A model generated the notes under the pieces. The model ran no database searches, was not told the DNA's origin, and saw only the letters and a program-made list of their open reading frames with translations. A stretch of 64,000 bases of DNA from Nostoc sphaeroides (GTDB lineage Bacteria > Cyanobacteriota > Cyanobacteriia > Cyanobacteriales > Nostocaceae): NCBI RefSeq assembly GCF_003443655.1, contig NZ_CP031941.1:987501-1051500 (forward strand), in the 5' to 3' direction. Position numbers and translations under genes: made by a program. Every line of letters starts with the position of its first letter. Position 1 is the stretch's first letter. Shown here one piece after another: positions 54,276-63,654 of this stretch.

Positions 54276-54619
54276 TAGAGGCTGGGTAAGAGAGATTCGT
54301 CAAATTCATGTGAATTTAGGACAATACATTTTGCTCCTTTGTAACTCACGTATAGCTGTGGACGCTAGCTTGTCCTATGCCTAAATTGCGTGTTAGAGAA
54401 TGGTTTCCTGATGACACAAAGGTTTCAGAGAAATTATCGATAACGTACAAAAATATTTATTTGATATAAGTTTATACTATGGGTATTGGGTTGGGAACGA
54501 TTGCTGGAATATGCCAGCCTAGTAACTGTTTCATCCATATAAGTAGGTTGGCGCAAAAAAATCAAACTATGTAAAGATAAATAAATACGGATAAGATATC
54601 TACCGAGGTGACCAAAAAT

Positions 54620-54781
54620 ATGGGCGCTCGTCTAAGGGTATTTCTAACACCGGAACAAAACAAAACCCTCTTAAATCTAAGGACTGCTGATGTACCACAG
54701 AAAGGGGAGCAATGGGAGGGATTTTGTGAGGTCGGCCAAAAAAGGTGGGATTACTTATCAGCCATAGATTATAAACTGTAG
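54620..54781 (+). pseudogene. Fragment of an IS630-like transposase
   Basis: A 53-residue frame starting MGARLRVFLTPEQNKTLLNL and continuing RTADVPQKG, the typical N-terminal helix-turn-helix region of IS630 transposases. It then loses similarity and stops. The DDE catalytic domain is absent. Confidence 0.65.
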
Positions 54782-55289
54782 CTTAAAAGCGACAAAGTTT
54801 CAACCCCTAGTTGATTCTTGCAGAGGTCAACACCTTGTAGCGTCAATCTCACCAATTACTTGCTCCAAACTGTCGGTGAGATAATTTTGGCTGATTGATC
54901 ATCCACACTCTTCATACTGAGGCATGATTTCTGCCTTTACGCTTTTGCTCACTTTTATCTAACTTCTGAAAAAATGGGCGAACCGGGAGTAATTAAGTGT
55001 ATTGACTGTGTTTTCAATCATGCGATCGCACCATTTAATCTAAAAAATCGTCATTTTAAATAGTCTTTTGTTTTACAGTTTTTCTTTAAGCAAAATGCTT
55101 TTCAAATCTAAAAACCAGACTCCATAAGAGTTATACTATCTAAAGCCTAAAAACAGATTGTCCCTACATAACTCTGCAACTTGCATTTAGGCTAGAAATA
55201 GGCTCTTTTTTCTCTCACCGCTAAAAAACCTTGCATTATACGATGTTGAAGAGCATTGGCGCGTAGCCCGCCGGAGGCATCGCTAGGTT

Positions 55290-55300
55290 CGGAGTAATCC
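55290..55300 (+). repeat. Right recombination site of the large nifD element
   Basis: CGGAGTAATCC, identical to 32331-32341. Flanking bases differ at once on both sides. Confidence 0.96.
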
Positions 55301-55757
55301 CAAGAGTGCATTTGACGGAAAGGAAGACCCATCTTTTGGAAGACGTACTTCTCTTTCACACCAGAAGCTACCAAATCAGGCTTCAGCGCTTTGATAAATT
55401 CCTCGAATTCGTAAGCGGTAACGTCGTCATAAACGATGGTGCCGTTTTCGATGTAGTGAGTGGTACGTTTGTAATCGTCATTATGAGCGAACTCATAACC
55501 TGTACCAATCATCTTCATGCCCAAGTCTTGGAAAGCTGGGACAACGTGGCGAGGACGTAGACCACCAACCATGATGGCAACGGTCTTACCATCCAAACGG
55601 GGGCGATACTTAGCAATTACCGCATCCATTGTGGGCTGATACTTGGCGATAACTTTCTCAGCGTTTGCTTGGATTGTTTCGTCAAACTTGGAAGCGATTT
55701 CCCGTAAAGATTCAGCAATCTTGGTGGGGCCGAAGAAGTTGTATTCTAACCAGGGAA
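55290..55757 (-). CDS. nifD: NifD segment 2 (middle; interrupted on both sides)
   Basis: Encodes residues 301-454 of the assembled NifD, from [15 protein letters not shown] to RQMHSWDYS. It carries His449, the FeMo-cofactor ligand corresponding to His442 of Azotobacter NifD. It is bounded by CAGGGAA on the segment-1 side and CGGAGTAATCC on the segment-3 side, so two separate excisions are needed to use it. As it stands, translation from an internal Met would run 34 codons into the large element and end at 55192. Confidence 0.96.
55751..55757 (+). repeat. Left recombination core of the small nifD element
   Basis: CAGGGAA, repeated at 58358-58364. Neighbouring bases agree only loosely (TTCTAAC versus GTTTAGA), so the visible identity is only seven bases. 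Confidence 0.8.
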
Positions 55758-56056
55758 GTAAGAAAATAGAATGCTAAAATACTTTTGATAAAACAATTAT
55801 TACTGCTCTTTAATTTCTCTATCTTACTTATGTCTTAAGCTAGACTATCTCAATCTATAAATGTCAGTTAAAACAGAAAAATAGGTTAAAAAATTAGTTT
55901 AAATATGGCTTAGTTTACTCAATAAATTAATCATTTAATGCCCATAATGCGAAACCGCTATTAATGCTACAAAATAGATTTTATGATAATAAATATAACA
56001 CCTTGGTTTGGAAATATTGTATAAATTATAAAATACCTAAATAAGTCAGAGTAATA
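55758..56056. other. AT-rich left end of the small nifD element
   Basis: About 300 very AT-rich bases with no gene. It presumably contains the promoter of the cargo gene at 56057. No clear motif was found. Confidence 0.5.
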
Positions 56057-56703
56057 ATGAGAAAACTTAACCCAGATGTCCTGTGTGATAGACACGCAGA
56101 TTCACGATTGATACTTGTGATTAAGGAATGGTTGGAACTAACCACAAAACATCCTGAGTCAAGGAATAGGTGGTTAACTATCACAGATATTCGCAGATGC
56201 TTTGAAATAGAAACCAAGCTGTACTGCTACAAAGGCACTCTAGCGGGAACACTCATAAAACTTGGCTATGTACATAAAGTACGTGATGATGGACACACTC
56301 TATTTAGGGACTTCCAAGTAAAAAAATATTCCATTGCTATTGTTCACTGTTGACCGTTGACGGTTCACGAGTTTTTAGTCAACAGTCAACAGTCAACGAC
56401 TTGAATGTGGCATAATTTATTTTTTGGAGTTCCCTTAGTATCGCTAGAGTTGCCCCATTTAACTGGAAACTAAATTTACTTGACCAAAACAACAAGAGCA
56501 ACAGAAGTAAACAACCAAGCGATTATGTAGAAGCCTACAATCCACCTATTTACAATGACTTGACTAACTCAGGTACTAAAACCTGGCAAGACTTTTGTGA
56601 TAGTGGTAAGCAAGGCTGTATTGACTTCAAATGCATCCATACCTACGAAGTAGGTAATTCGGGGTTATTTATAGACAAAAAACTGAGTAATTCCCAAAAG
56701 TAA
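56057..56703 (+). pseudogene. Cargo gene of the small nifD element, split by a miniature element
   Basis: The first part (56057-56306) encodes MRKLNPDVLCDRHADSRLIL to RDDGHTLF. The second part (56438-56703) continues SIARVAPFNWKLNLL to KKLSNSQK and a stop. Removing 56307-56434 plus one TTA joins them in frame to 171 residues. The product is soluble, with Cys residues and a DITDIRRCFEIETK-like helical start (TITDIRRCFE). I do not recognise a family. As it stands, a 98-residue product ending in repeat-derived sequence would be made. Confidence 0.75.
56307..56434 (-). mobile_element. Miniature element, 'GGGAACTCC' family, copy 2
   Basis: 128 bases, reverse-complement relative of 22742-22876. 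Ends GGGACTTCCA and TGGAGTTCCC; TTA on both sides (56304-56306 and 56435-56437) is the apparent target duplication. It contains TGACCGTTGACGGTTCACG and AGTCAACAGTCAACAGTCAA. Confidence 0.85.
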
Positions 56704-56837
56704 ATTTGTTTATTTTGTATCCACAGCTTACTTGACAGGACTTTTTGAGTGGAAACAGGATCTAAATCGGGATGAGTACAAAAAAGAGAGTCAAGGTTGA
56801 ACTTTTGACTCTCTTTCAGCTTAGATATCTATTTTTG

Positions 56838-58247
56838 TTAACTCAACACCTCGGCTATTTGATATTTAGCTAAAGTTTCCCTTAACTGTTTTATCTCAGC
56901 CTTTAACTGTTCATTCTCCTCCTTCAAAGCCTCCACATTATCCTTTTTATCTACAGCCAGCTTAATTACCTTTTTCCGATTTTCTAAACTAAACCACTTT
57001 TGATAAATTTCTGTATGAATCTCTACAGAATGCCCCAGATTATCAGCCGCAGCCTTAATTGGTACTCCCATAATATGCGCTCGGATTGCCCACGCATGAC
57101 GCAAATCATAAGGTGTAAAGGGAATATCTACACGTCTAAACCAAGATGAACAATTCACCCTAATCGTGTTGATATCCGTAAAACTGGTTTTACCAGAAAC
57201 CTGAATATTCAAAAGTTCCAAGCATTCTAAATTCTTTAAATCAAACAAATCCACCCATTCAGGATGTAGCGGCAAAGCTTCCCGATAACCAGTTTTAGTA
57301 TCAGGATGTACTTTCCAAGTATTATCTTTATTTTCAGGATTAAACCACCAACTAATCTCAGGATTTACAAATAACTCTCTTGGGCGTAAACCATAAGTAG
57401 CTAGCATTCCATACACCCATTGCCACATCTTCCAACTTTGCAAACAATCCTTTTTAATTGTTGATCGTCTAGATAATGCGTATTTTTCAAACAATTGATA
57501 ATATTTAACTACATCCTCATCACTAGGAATATCTCTATGTTGACTTTTTGGTTGTGTATTTTTGATTCCTTCCAGAGTAAAGCTAGTTAGGTTTAGCGTT
57601 GATTTTAATACCTTCAAACTTTTAATAGCACTGTATCTTGCATACTCATTATTTAACTCGGCAATTTTTTTATCTATCGCTACCTGAGTTAAAATAGTAT
57701 CTATCCCTACAAGCCTTTTTAGATAACTGGTGTAATAAGAAAAGGTATGCTTACTTTTTTCTGTCAGCTTATGAGTTTTAAAATATTCAGTTTCAAACTC
57801 TTCTAATATCTCACCGATAGTCTTAGGCTGAGAATCTACCTTATTAGCCGTTTTACCCAAATATTTATCAGTCCATTCAAACTGCTTACGGGCTATCAGT
57901 TTACCTAATTCCTGTGCCTCTTCTTCAGCCGTCTTCAGCCCATCTAAATTGGCGGGGATATTCAGGGAAATCTTATATTGCTTGCTTCTAGTTCCCTTAA
58001 GATCAGTATCTTCAGGCTTCAAAGGGAGAGATGCCTGTAACTGGATAGTTCCCCCTACCACCACAAGTCCAACTTTAACTTTACCTGCCTTTAACCGAGA
58101 TTTGACATCTACCAAATCATTCTCAAATTTCTGTTCCAGGTGATACCGAGTAGCTTTCATTTGTATCTGCGTTCCTAAATAGCTGCCATCGGTAGATGCT
58201 GGCGGCGTGAAATCGCCGAAACTTTCTTGTAACTCTTTTTCTAACAT
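56838..58247 (-). CDS. XisA-type tyrosine recombinase of the small nifD element
   Basis: A 469-residue recombinase. Catalytic region: GLRPRELF (Arg), TPYDLRHAWAIR (Tyr in place of His, then Arg), NLGH and IYQKWF (nucleophile Tyr about 415). It ends in a coiled coil (ALKEENEQLKAEIKQLRETL in part). It starts 110 bases inside the right core repeat and reads inwards, the same layout as the hupL recombinase. It is closer in motif spelling to XisA and XisC than to phage integrases. A distinct target core implies distinct specificity. Confidence 0.93.
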   Translation of the reverse strand: MLEKELQESFGDFTPPASTDGSYLGTQIQMKATRYHLEQKFENDLVDVKSRLKAGKVKVGLVVVGGTIQLQASLPLKPEDTDLKGTRSKQYKISLNIPANLDGLKTAEEEAQELGKLIARKQFEWTDKYLGKTANKVDSQPKTIGEILEEFETEYFKTHKLTEKSKHTFSYYTSYLKRLVGIDTILTQVAIDKKIAELNNEYARYSAIKSLKVLKSTLNLTSFTLEGIKNTQPKSQHRDIPSDEDVVKYYQLFEKYALSRRSTIKKDCLQSWKMWQWVYGMLATYGLRPRELFVNPEISWWFNPENKDNTWKVHPDTKTGYREALPLHPEWVDLFDLKNLECLELLNIQVSGKTSFTDINTIRVNCSSWFRRVDIPFTPYDLRHAWAIRAHIMGVPIKAAADNLGHSVEIHTEIYQKWFSLENRKKVIKLAVDKKDNVEALKEENEQLKAEIKQLRETLAKYQIAEVLS

Positions 58248-58357
58248 TGTCTTAAATCTAGATTAAAATTTAGTCCATTAAGAACAATGATCGAATTGAA
58301 CAAAGTTAGACTGGGACTAAATTATGGTAGATTTAAGTCACATTATCATAGTTTAGA

Positions 58358-58364
58358 CAGGGAA
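58358..58364 (+). repeat. Right recombination core of the small nifD element
   Basis: CAGGGAA, repeated at 55751-55757, lying in the GIPW codons of nifD. Confidence 0.8.
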
Positions 58365-59259
58365 TACCATAAGCTTCTTCCATGTGACGGCTGATGTAGT
58401 TCATCGACCGGTAGCAGTGGATGAGGTTCATCTTCACATTGGGGGTCATCAACATTTCGTTGATGGTGCCATCACCTGACCACTGAGCGACTACGCGCAA
58501 GCCGATTTCTTCTAACAGGATGCGGCTAGCCCAAGCATCTCCACCGATGTTGTAGTCACCAATGATGGCTACATCATAAGGAGTACCTTCAAACTGAAGT
58601 GTACCGTCTTTTTTCGCTTGGTCTGCTCTGGTGAAAACCCAGTCACGAACCATGTCGTTAGCAATGTGGTGTCCCAAAGATTGGGAAACACCCCGGAAGC
58701 CTTCGCAACGCACAGGTACAACTGGCTTGCCGATTTCTTTCGATGTCTTCCGAGCAACTGCTTCGATGTCATCCCCAATTAGACCGATGGGGCATTCAGA
58801 TTGAATGGAAACACCACGGTTGAGGGGGAAAAGTACATCAAGTTCTTGGATCAGCTTAACAAGTTTCTTGTCACCACCGAACACGATATCTCTTTCTTGG
58901 AAGTCAGAGGTGAAGTGCATGGTACCAAAGGTATCAATACCTGTGGTGCCGATGTAGTAGTTACGACGACCAGACCAAGACCAGTAACCGCAACCTACAG
59001 GCCCGTGGCTGATGTGGATCATGTCCTTAATAGGACCCCAAACCACACCTTTAGAACCGGCGTAAGCACAACCACGAGCGGTCATTACCCCAGGAAGGGA
59101 TTTGATGTTAGACTTAACGCCGCAATCGGACTTACCTTCTTCGTATACACTTAAGTGCTTTTCCCGTTTTTTCTTAGCTTTATCGGGGTAAGCGTCTAGA
59201 ACTTCTTTAATTAGTTCTTTTCTTTCTTCGATGATGTTTTGATTTTCTGGAGGTGTCAT
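58358..59259 (-). CDS. nifD: NifD segment 1 (N-terminal 300 residues; interrupted gene)
   Basis: MoFe protein alpha subunit. P-cluster cysteines C64 ([11 protein letters not shown]), C90 (GPVGCGYW) and C156 ([11 protein letters not shown]), and FeMo-cofactor ligand C282 ([10 protein letters not shown]) are all present. The homologous reading ends at GIP; without excision it continues 8 codons into the element (CLNYDNVT) and stops at 58333. After two excisions NifD is 503 residues. It follows nifH by 162 bases; that gap ends with a purine/pyrimidine-rich repeat (TTCCTTTTTCC). Confidence 0.97.
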
Positions 59260-59421
59260 ATTTAGCCTCTGTGACTCGTAAGGATCGGGACATAGGGGGA
59301 CTAGGAGTCCCCTCTAAGGTTAGGGGGAGATTAGAGGGAAAGGTAAAAGGTCAAAGGTCAAATTTGAGATTCTTCCTTTTTCCTTTTTCCTTGTGCTAAA
59401 GCGTTATTTCTTAGCAGCGAC

Positions 59422-60664
<1,243 letters not shown>

Positions 60665-61021
60665 TTACTTGTTCAAAATAGCGCCCTTCATATTTGTGAC
60701 GCGATCTAGTGCAGCTTTGGTATTTTCTGCTGACACTCCACGCACAGCCATTGCTTCACCGAGATGCTTGGCGATCGCATCGAAGTGTGGTTGCTGTAGA
60801 TTCAATCCTGCGTGGGTTTTGTCCATTGGACGACCGCCGTATTGCTTTGGCCCCTCAAATATTTGAGCTAAGAAAGCAACTAGATGATTGCGTTGCTTCG
60901 CCATGTCTGTACCAGCAAAAACGGGAGCGAGGAGGCTGTCTGTAGCAATGCGTTTGTGGAGTTCATCTACTACTTGTTCAATAGCCGGTTGTCCACCAAT
61001 GTTGTCGTACAATGTGCTCAT
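60665..61021 (-). CDS. glbN: Cyanoglobin GlbN (truncated haemoglobin)
   Basis: A 118-residue group I truncated haemoglobin: TLYDNIGGQPAIEQVVDELH at the start, the YGGRPMDKTHAGLN segment, and the proximal His in PHFDAIAKHLGEAM. It binds oxygen with high affinity; in Nostoc commune it is made under nitrogen starvation and is proposed to supply or scavenge oxygen near the membrane. Its position between nifU and nifH is a hallmark of some Nostoc strains. Confidence 0.95.
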   Translation of the reverse strand: MSTLYDNIGGQPAIEQVVDELHKRIATDSLLAPVFAGTDMAKQRNHLVAFLAQIFEGPKQYGGRPMDKTHAGLNLQQPHFDAIAKHLGEAMAVRGVSAENTKAALDRVTNMKGAILNK

Positions 61022-61303
61022 ACTTGTCTCCTTTGAAGCGAGTTGGATGATGAAATTTGCAAGTAGGCGCTTAATCTTTTTGCCTATATGCTGTTAGCCG
61101 TCATAGTGGTAGGAGTACCAATTCGTAATTCGTAATGACGCTCCTGCGTCGCTAACGCTGCGCTAACGTAATTCGTAATTAAGAGAGAATTGGTATGAAG
61201 CATTGATGTGGAGACAATTATATGATTCAAATCCTACTTTCTGTTCCTGGCTGAATGCATATTAGGGCGTATTTGTAGAATACGTTAAGTCCTACAGCAA
61301 TTC

Positions 61304-62203
61304 CTAAACTGCTTCGACTACAAGGCTCTTGCTGACACGATCTTGTAATCTGGCTTCGATCGCAATTTTCAGAGTTGCTGTACTACTAGAACAGGAACCA
61401 CAAGCACCTTGCAGCACAACTTTAACGCGATCGCCTTCTACATCATAGAGTTCTACGTCTCCCCCGTCTGCAATCAGTACGGGTCTGACTTCTTCATCAA
61501 GAACTTTTTGAATTAGAGCAATCTTTTGCACGTTTGTTAGCGCTCGTTGCTTAGATGTAACAATTTCTGTGGCAACTTGTACGCCGTAATTGTTGAGAGC
61601 AGGTGAGGCGTATTCCTGTTGAACTGATCTAATAATATCATCAATGTTCGCCAGACAGGAACCGCATCCGCCACCAGCTTTTACATAATTTGTTACTTGC
61701 TCGGCATCCGTGAGATGATTTTCTAGAATCACGCGACGAATCTTAGATTCGCTGATGCCAAAGCAACTGCAAACTAATGCACCTTCATCATCATCATCGT
61801 GGGTAGCTAGAGGTATGCCACGATAATTATAGATAGCGGCTTCTAGCGCTTCTTGTCCCATCACAGAGCAATGCATCTTTGCTTCTGGTAAACCACCCAG
61901 GTAATCTGCAATGTCTTTATTGGACACTTTCAAAGCTTCATCTAAAGTTAAACCTTTGACCATTTCGGTTAATGCACTAGAAGATGCGATCGCACTAGTA
62001 CAACCAAAGGTTTGAAAGCGAGCATCTAGAATCTTATCAGATTCTACTTCCACTTTCAGGTGCAATCTCAGAGCATCGCCGCAAGCAATGCTGCCGATTT
62101 CACCCGTTGCAACCTTAACTCCAGCTTCGCCCGTTTCTTCAATTTCTCCCTGATTCTTGGGATCGTAAAACAGTTCTAATACTTTATCGGTGTAGTCCCA
62201 CAT
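61304..62203 (-). CDS. nifU: NifU, Fe-S cluster scaffold
   Basis: A 299-residue three-domain NifU. The N-terminal IscU-like domain has Cys in GSIACGDAL, FGCTSAIASS and KMHCSVMG. The central [2Fe-2S] domain has CSCFGISE and GGGCGSCLANI. The C-terminal Nfu domain has CGSCSSS. It receives sulfur from NifS and builds clusters for nitrogenase. The order nifS-nifU is standard; the gap between them is filled by tandem heptamers. Confidence 0.97.
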   Translation of the reverse strand: MWDYTDKVLELFYDPKNQGEIEETGEAGVKVATGEIGSIACGDALRLHLKVEVESDKILDARFQTFGCTSAIASSSALTEMVKGLTLDEALKVSNKDIADYLGGLPEAKMHCSVMGQEALEAAIYNYRGIPLATHDDDDEGALVCSCFGISESKIRRVILENHLTDAEQVTNYVKAGGGCGSCLANIDDIIRSVQQEYASPALNNYGVQVATEIVTSKQRALTNVQKIALIQKVLDEEVRPVLIADGGDVELYDVEGDRVKVVLQGACGSCSSSTATLKIAIEARLQDRVSKSLVVEAV

Positions 62204-62340
62204 AATTTTTATTAGTTAAGAGTGATGAGTTAAGAGTGATGAGTTATGAGCAAGAGTGATGAGTTATGAGCAAGAGTGATGAGTTATGAGTGAGGAGTGA
62301 TGAGTTATGAAATCATTAATAGTCAGCCAAAGCTACTTCT

Positions 62341-62424
62341 TAACTTTTAACTTCTAACTTCTAACTTCTAACTCCTAACTCCTAACTCCTAACTCCTAAC
62401 TCCTAACTCCTAACTCCTAACTCC
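62341..62424. repeat. Heptanucleotide tandem repeats between nifS and nifU
   Basis: TAACTTC units followed by about nine TAACTCC units. A related GAGTTATGAGCAAGAGTGAT repeat lies at 62215-62310. The array encodes the last residues and stop codon of nifS. Such short tandem repeats are frequent in Nostoc. Confidence 0.9.
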
Positions 62425-63624
62425 CAGCAGTGCTTGTTCTTGTCCTTGCAACCAACCTGCATCATCATTTTTGAAGGGTGAGAGGGCGCGTAAACGTTCT
62501 ACAATACTGGGCATTACCTCTATGACTTGATCGATTTCGGCTTCTGTGGTGTAGCGACAAAGACTGAAGCGGATAGAACCGTGCAAAGTTGTATAGGGTA
62601 AGCCCATTGCCCGCAGGACGTGGGAAGGTTCCAGAGAACCGGAGGTACAAGCAGAACCGGATGATGCACAGATACCGTATTTGTTCAATAACAGTAGAAT
62701 TGCTTCACCTTCGATGTACTTGAAGCCGATATTGGTTGTGTTTGGCAATCTCTGCGTAACGTCACCGTTAACGACACAATCGGGAATTTTAGCGAGTAAA
62801 GTTTGTTCGAGGCGATCGCGCAGTTTTCTTTCTCTTGCAGTCGCTTCTTCTAAGTGTAACAGTTCTAGTTCCGCAGCTTTGCCCAAGGCAATAATTCCTG
62901 GAACATTCTCTGTTCCCGCTCTCCGTCCGCGTTCTTGGTGTCCCCCAATCATGAAGGGACGGAACCGAACCCCGCGCCGGATATATAAAGCACCAATTCC
63001 TTTTGGCCCGTGTAGCTTGTGACCAGACAGGGTTAACATATCCACGGTGCTAGTCTTCATATTCAAGGGGATTTTTCCCACTGCTTGCACCGCATCTACA
63101 TGAAAGATAGCGCCATACTCTTTGACGCGCAACCCAATTTGCTCAATCGGGAAAACCGTGCCGGTTTCATTATTTGCATACATAATTGTCACCAAGGCGG
63201 TGTTACCCGTCAAGGAAGCTTCAAGTTCATCTAGATCCAGCTGTCCTTGATGATTTACTGATAGATAGGTAACAGTGTAACCTTGGGTTTCTAATTGTTT
63301 GCAGACATTGAGTACTGCTGGATGTTCAACTTGAGTAGTGACGATGTGTCGCTTTTCTGGTTGCGCTAACAGTGCGGCTCGAATCGCCGCGTTATCTCCC
63401 TCAGTTCCACAACTTGTGTAGACAATTTCTGACTCATCGGCTCCCAGGATAGCTGCAAGTTGTTCTCTTGCTGTTCTCACTGCTTTACCAACTTGCCCAC
63501 CAAAGGTATGCATACTGGAGGGGTTGCCATAATAATCTGTCAGGTAAGGCAACATTACCTCTATAACTTCTGGGTCTACCTTAGTGGTGGCATTATTATC
63601 GAGATAGATGCAGTTATTTTGCAT
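62410..63624 (-). CDS. nifS: NifS, cysteine desulfurase
   Basis: About 404 residues, PLP-dependent: the Schiff-base lysine is in LSGHKLHGPKG, the His-stacking segment in QVEHPAVLN, and the active-site Cys in SSGSACTSGS. It supplies sulfide to NifU. The frame opens at 63636, but the ATG at 63624 (MQNNCIYLDNNATT) gives the family start. The C-terminus LLGVRS comes from repeat sequence, so the natural tail has probably been replaced. Confidence 0.96.
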   Translation of the reverse strand: MQNNCIYLDNNATTKVDPEVIEVMLPYLTDYYGNPSSMHTFGGQVGKAVRTAREQLAAILGADESEIVYTSCGTEGDNAAIRAALLAQPEKRHIVTTQVEHPAVLNVCKQLETQGYTVTYLSVNHQGQLDLDELEASLTGNTALVTIMYANNETGTVFPIEQIGLRVKEYGAIFHVDAVQAVGKIPLNMKTSTVDMLTLSGHKLHGPKGIGALYIRRGVRFRPFMIGGHQERGRRAGTENVPGIIALGKAAELELLHLEEATARERKLRDRLEQTLLAKIPDCVVNGDVTQRLPNTTNIGFKYIEGEAILLLLNKYGICASSGSACTSGSLEPSHVLRAMGLPYTTLHGSIRFSLCRYTTEAEIDQVIEVMPSIVERLRALSPFKNDDAGWLQGQEQALLGVRS

Positions 63625-63654
63625 TGTTGTCTTCAATTAAGAATTACGAATTAT

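Larger units (their letters stand above)
32331..55289. mobile_element. Large nifD excision element, 22,959 bp, with XisA
   Basis: A classical nifD element bounded by 11-bp direct repeats, about twice the 11 kb known from Anabaena PCC 7120. xisA lies at its left end and reads inwards. Cargo, in order: remnants of an antitoxin and a DUF3368 toxin, DUF2267 protein, dienelactone hydrolase, sensor kinase, a hypothetical gene, orange carotenoid protein, TraX-like protein, two unknowns, a kinase remnant, a giant helicase-nuclease, PPK2, a nuclease-like protein, an ABC permease and an HD protein. Several repeats and insertion-sequence scars show a history of gains. Confidence 0.94.
53982..55289. other. 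Gene-free right end of the large nifD element
   Basis: About 1.3 kb with no intact gene. It contains a 166-base miniature element (54110-54275), an IS630-like transposase fragment (54620-54781), a second copy of the GGGCGAACCGGGAGT word (near 54973), and interspersed GCGTAGCCCGCCGGAGGC-type repeat just inside the recombination site. It reads as an insertion graveyard. Confidence 0.7.
55751..58357. mobile_element. Small nifD excision element, 2,607 bp, with its own recombinase
   Basis: Removing one CAGGGAA and everything between the two copies restores ATT-CCC-TGG-TTA (residues I-P-W-L) at NifD position 299-302 in frame. The element holds a 469-residue XisA-type recombinase near its right end and one other gene, now broken by a miniature insertion. 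This site differs from the classical nifD site. Excision is inferred from the frame and the recombinase. Confidence 0.9.

Noticed and set aside
51766-54990. tRNA-like or attachment-site word GGGCGAACCGGGAGT at about 51770 and 54973
   Set aside because: No cloverleaf can be drawn around it. It lies next to transposase scars at both places, so it is more likely an insertion-sequence end.
55192-55289. Alternative NifD C-terminus used in vegetative cells
   Set aside because: The reading continues into the element, but nifD is not expressed before excision and this tail is made of interspersed repeat sequence.
55192-55629. Independent 145-residue gene
   Set aside because: It is NifD segment 2 read from an internal Met, plus 34 element-derived codons. 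No separate gene is needed.
63624-63636. Upstream nifS start giving MKTTMQNN
   Set aside because: That codon is ATT. The ATG at 63624 fits the family N-terminus and needs no unusual start.
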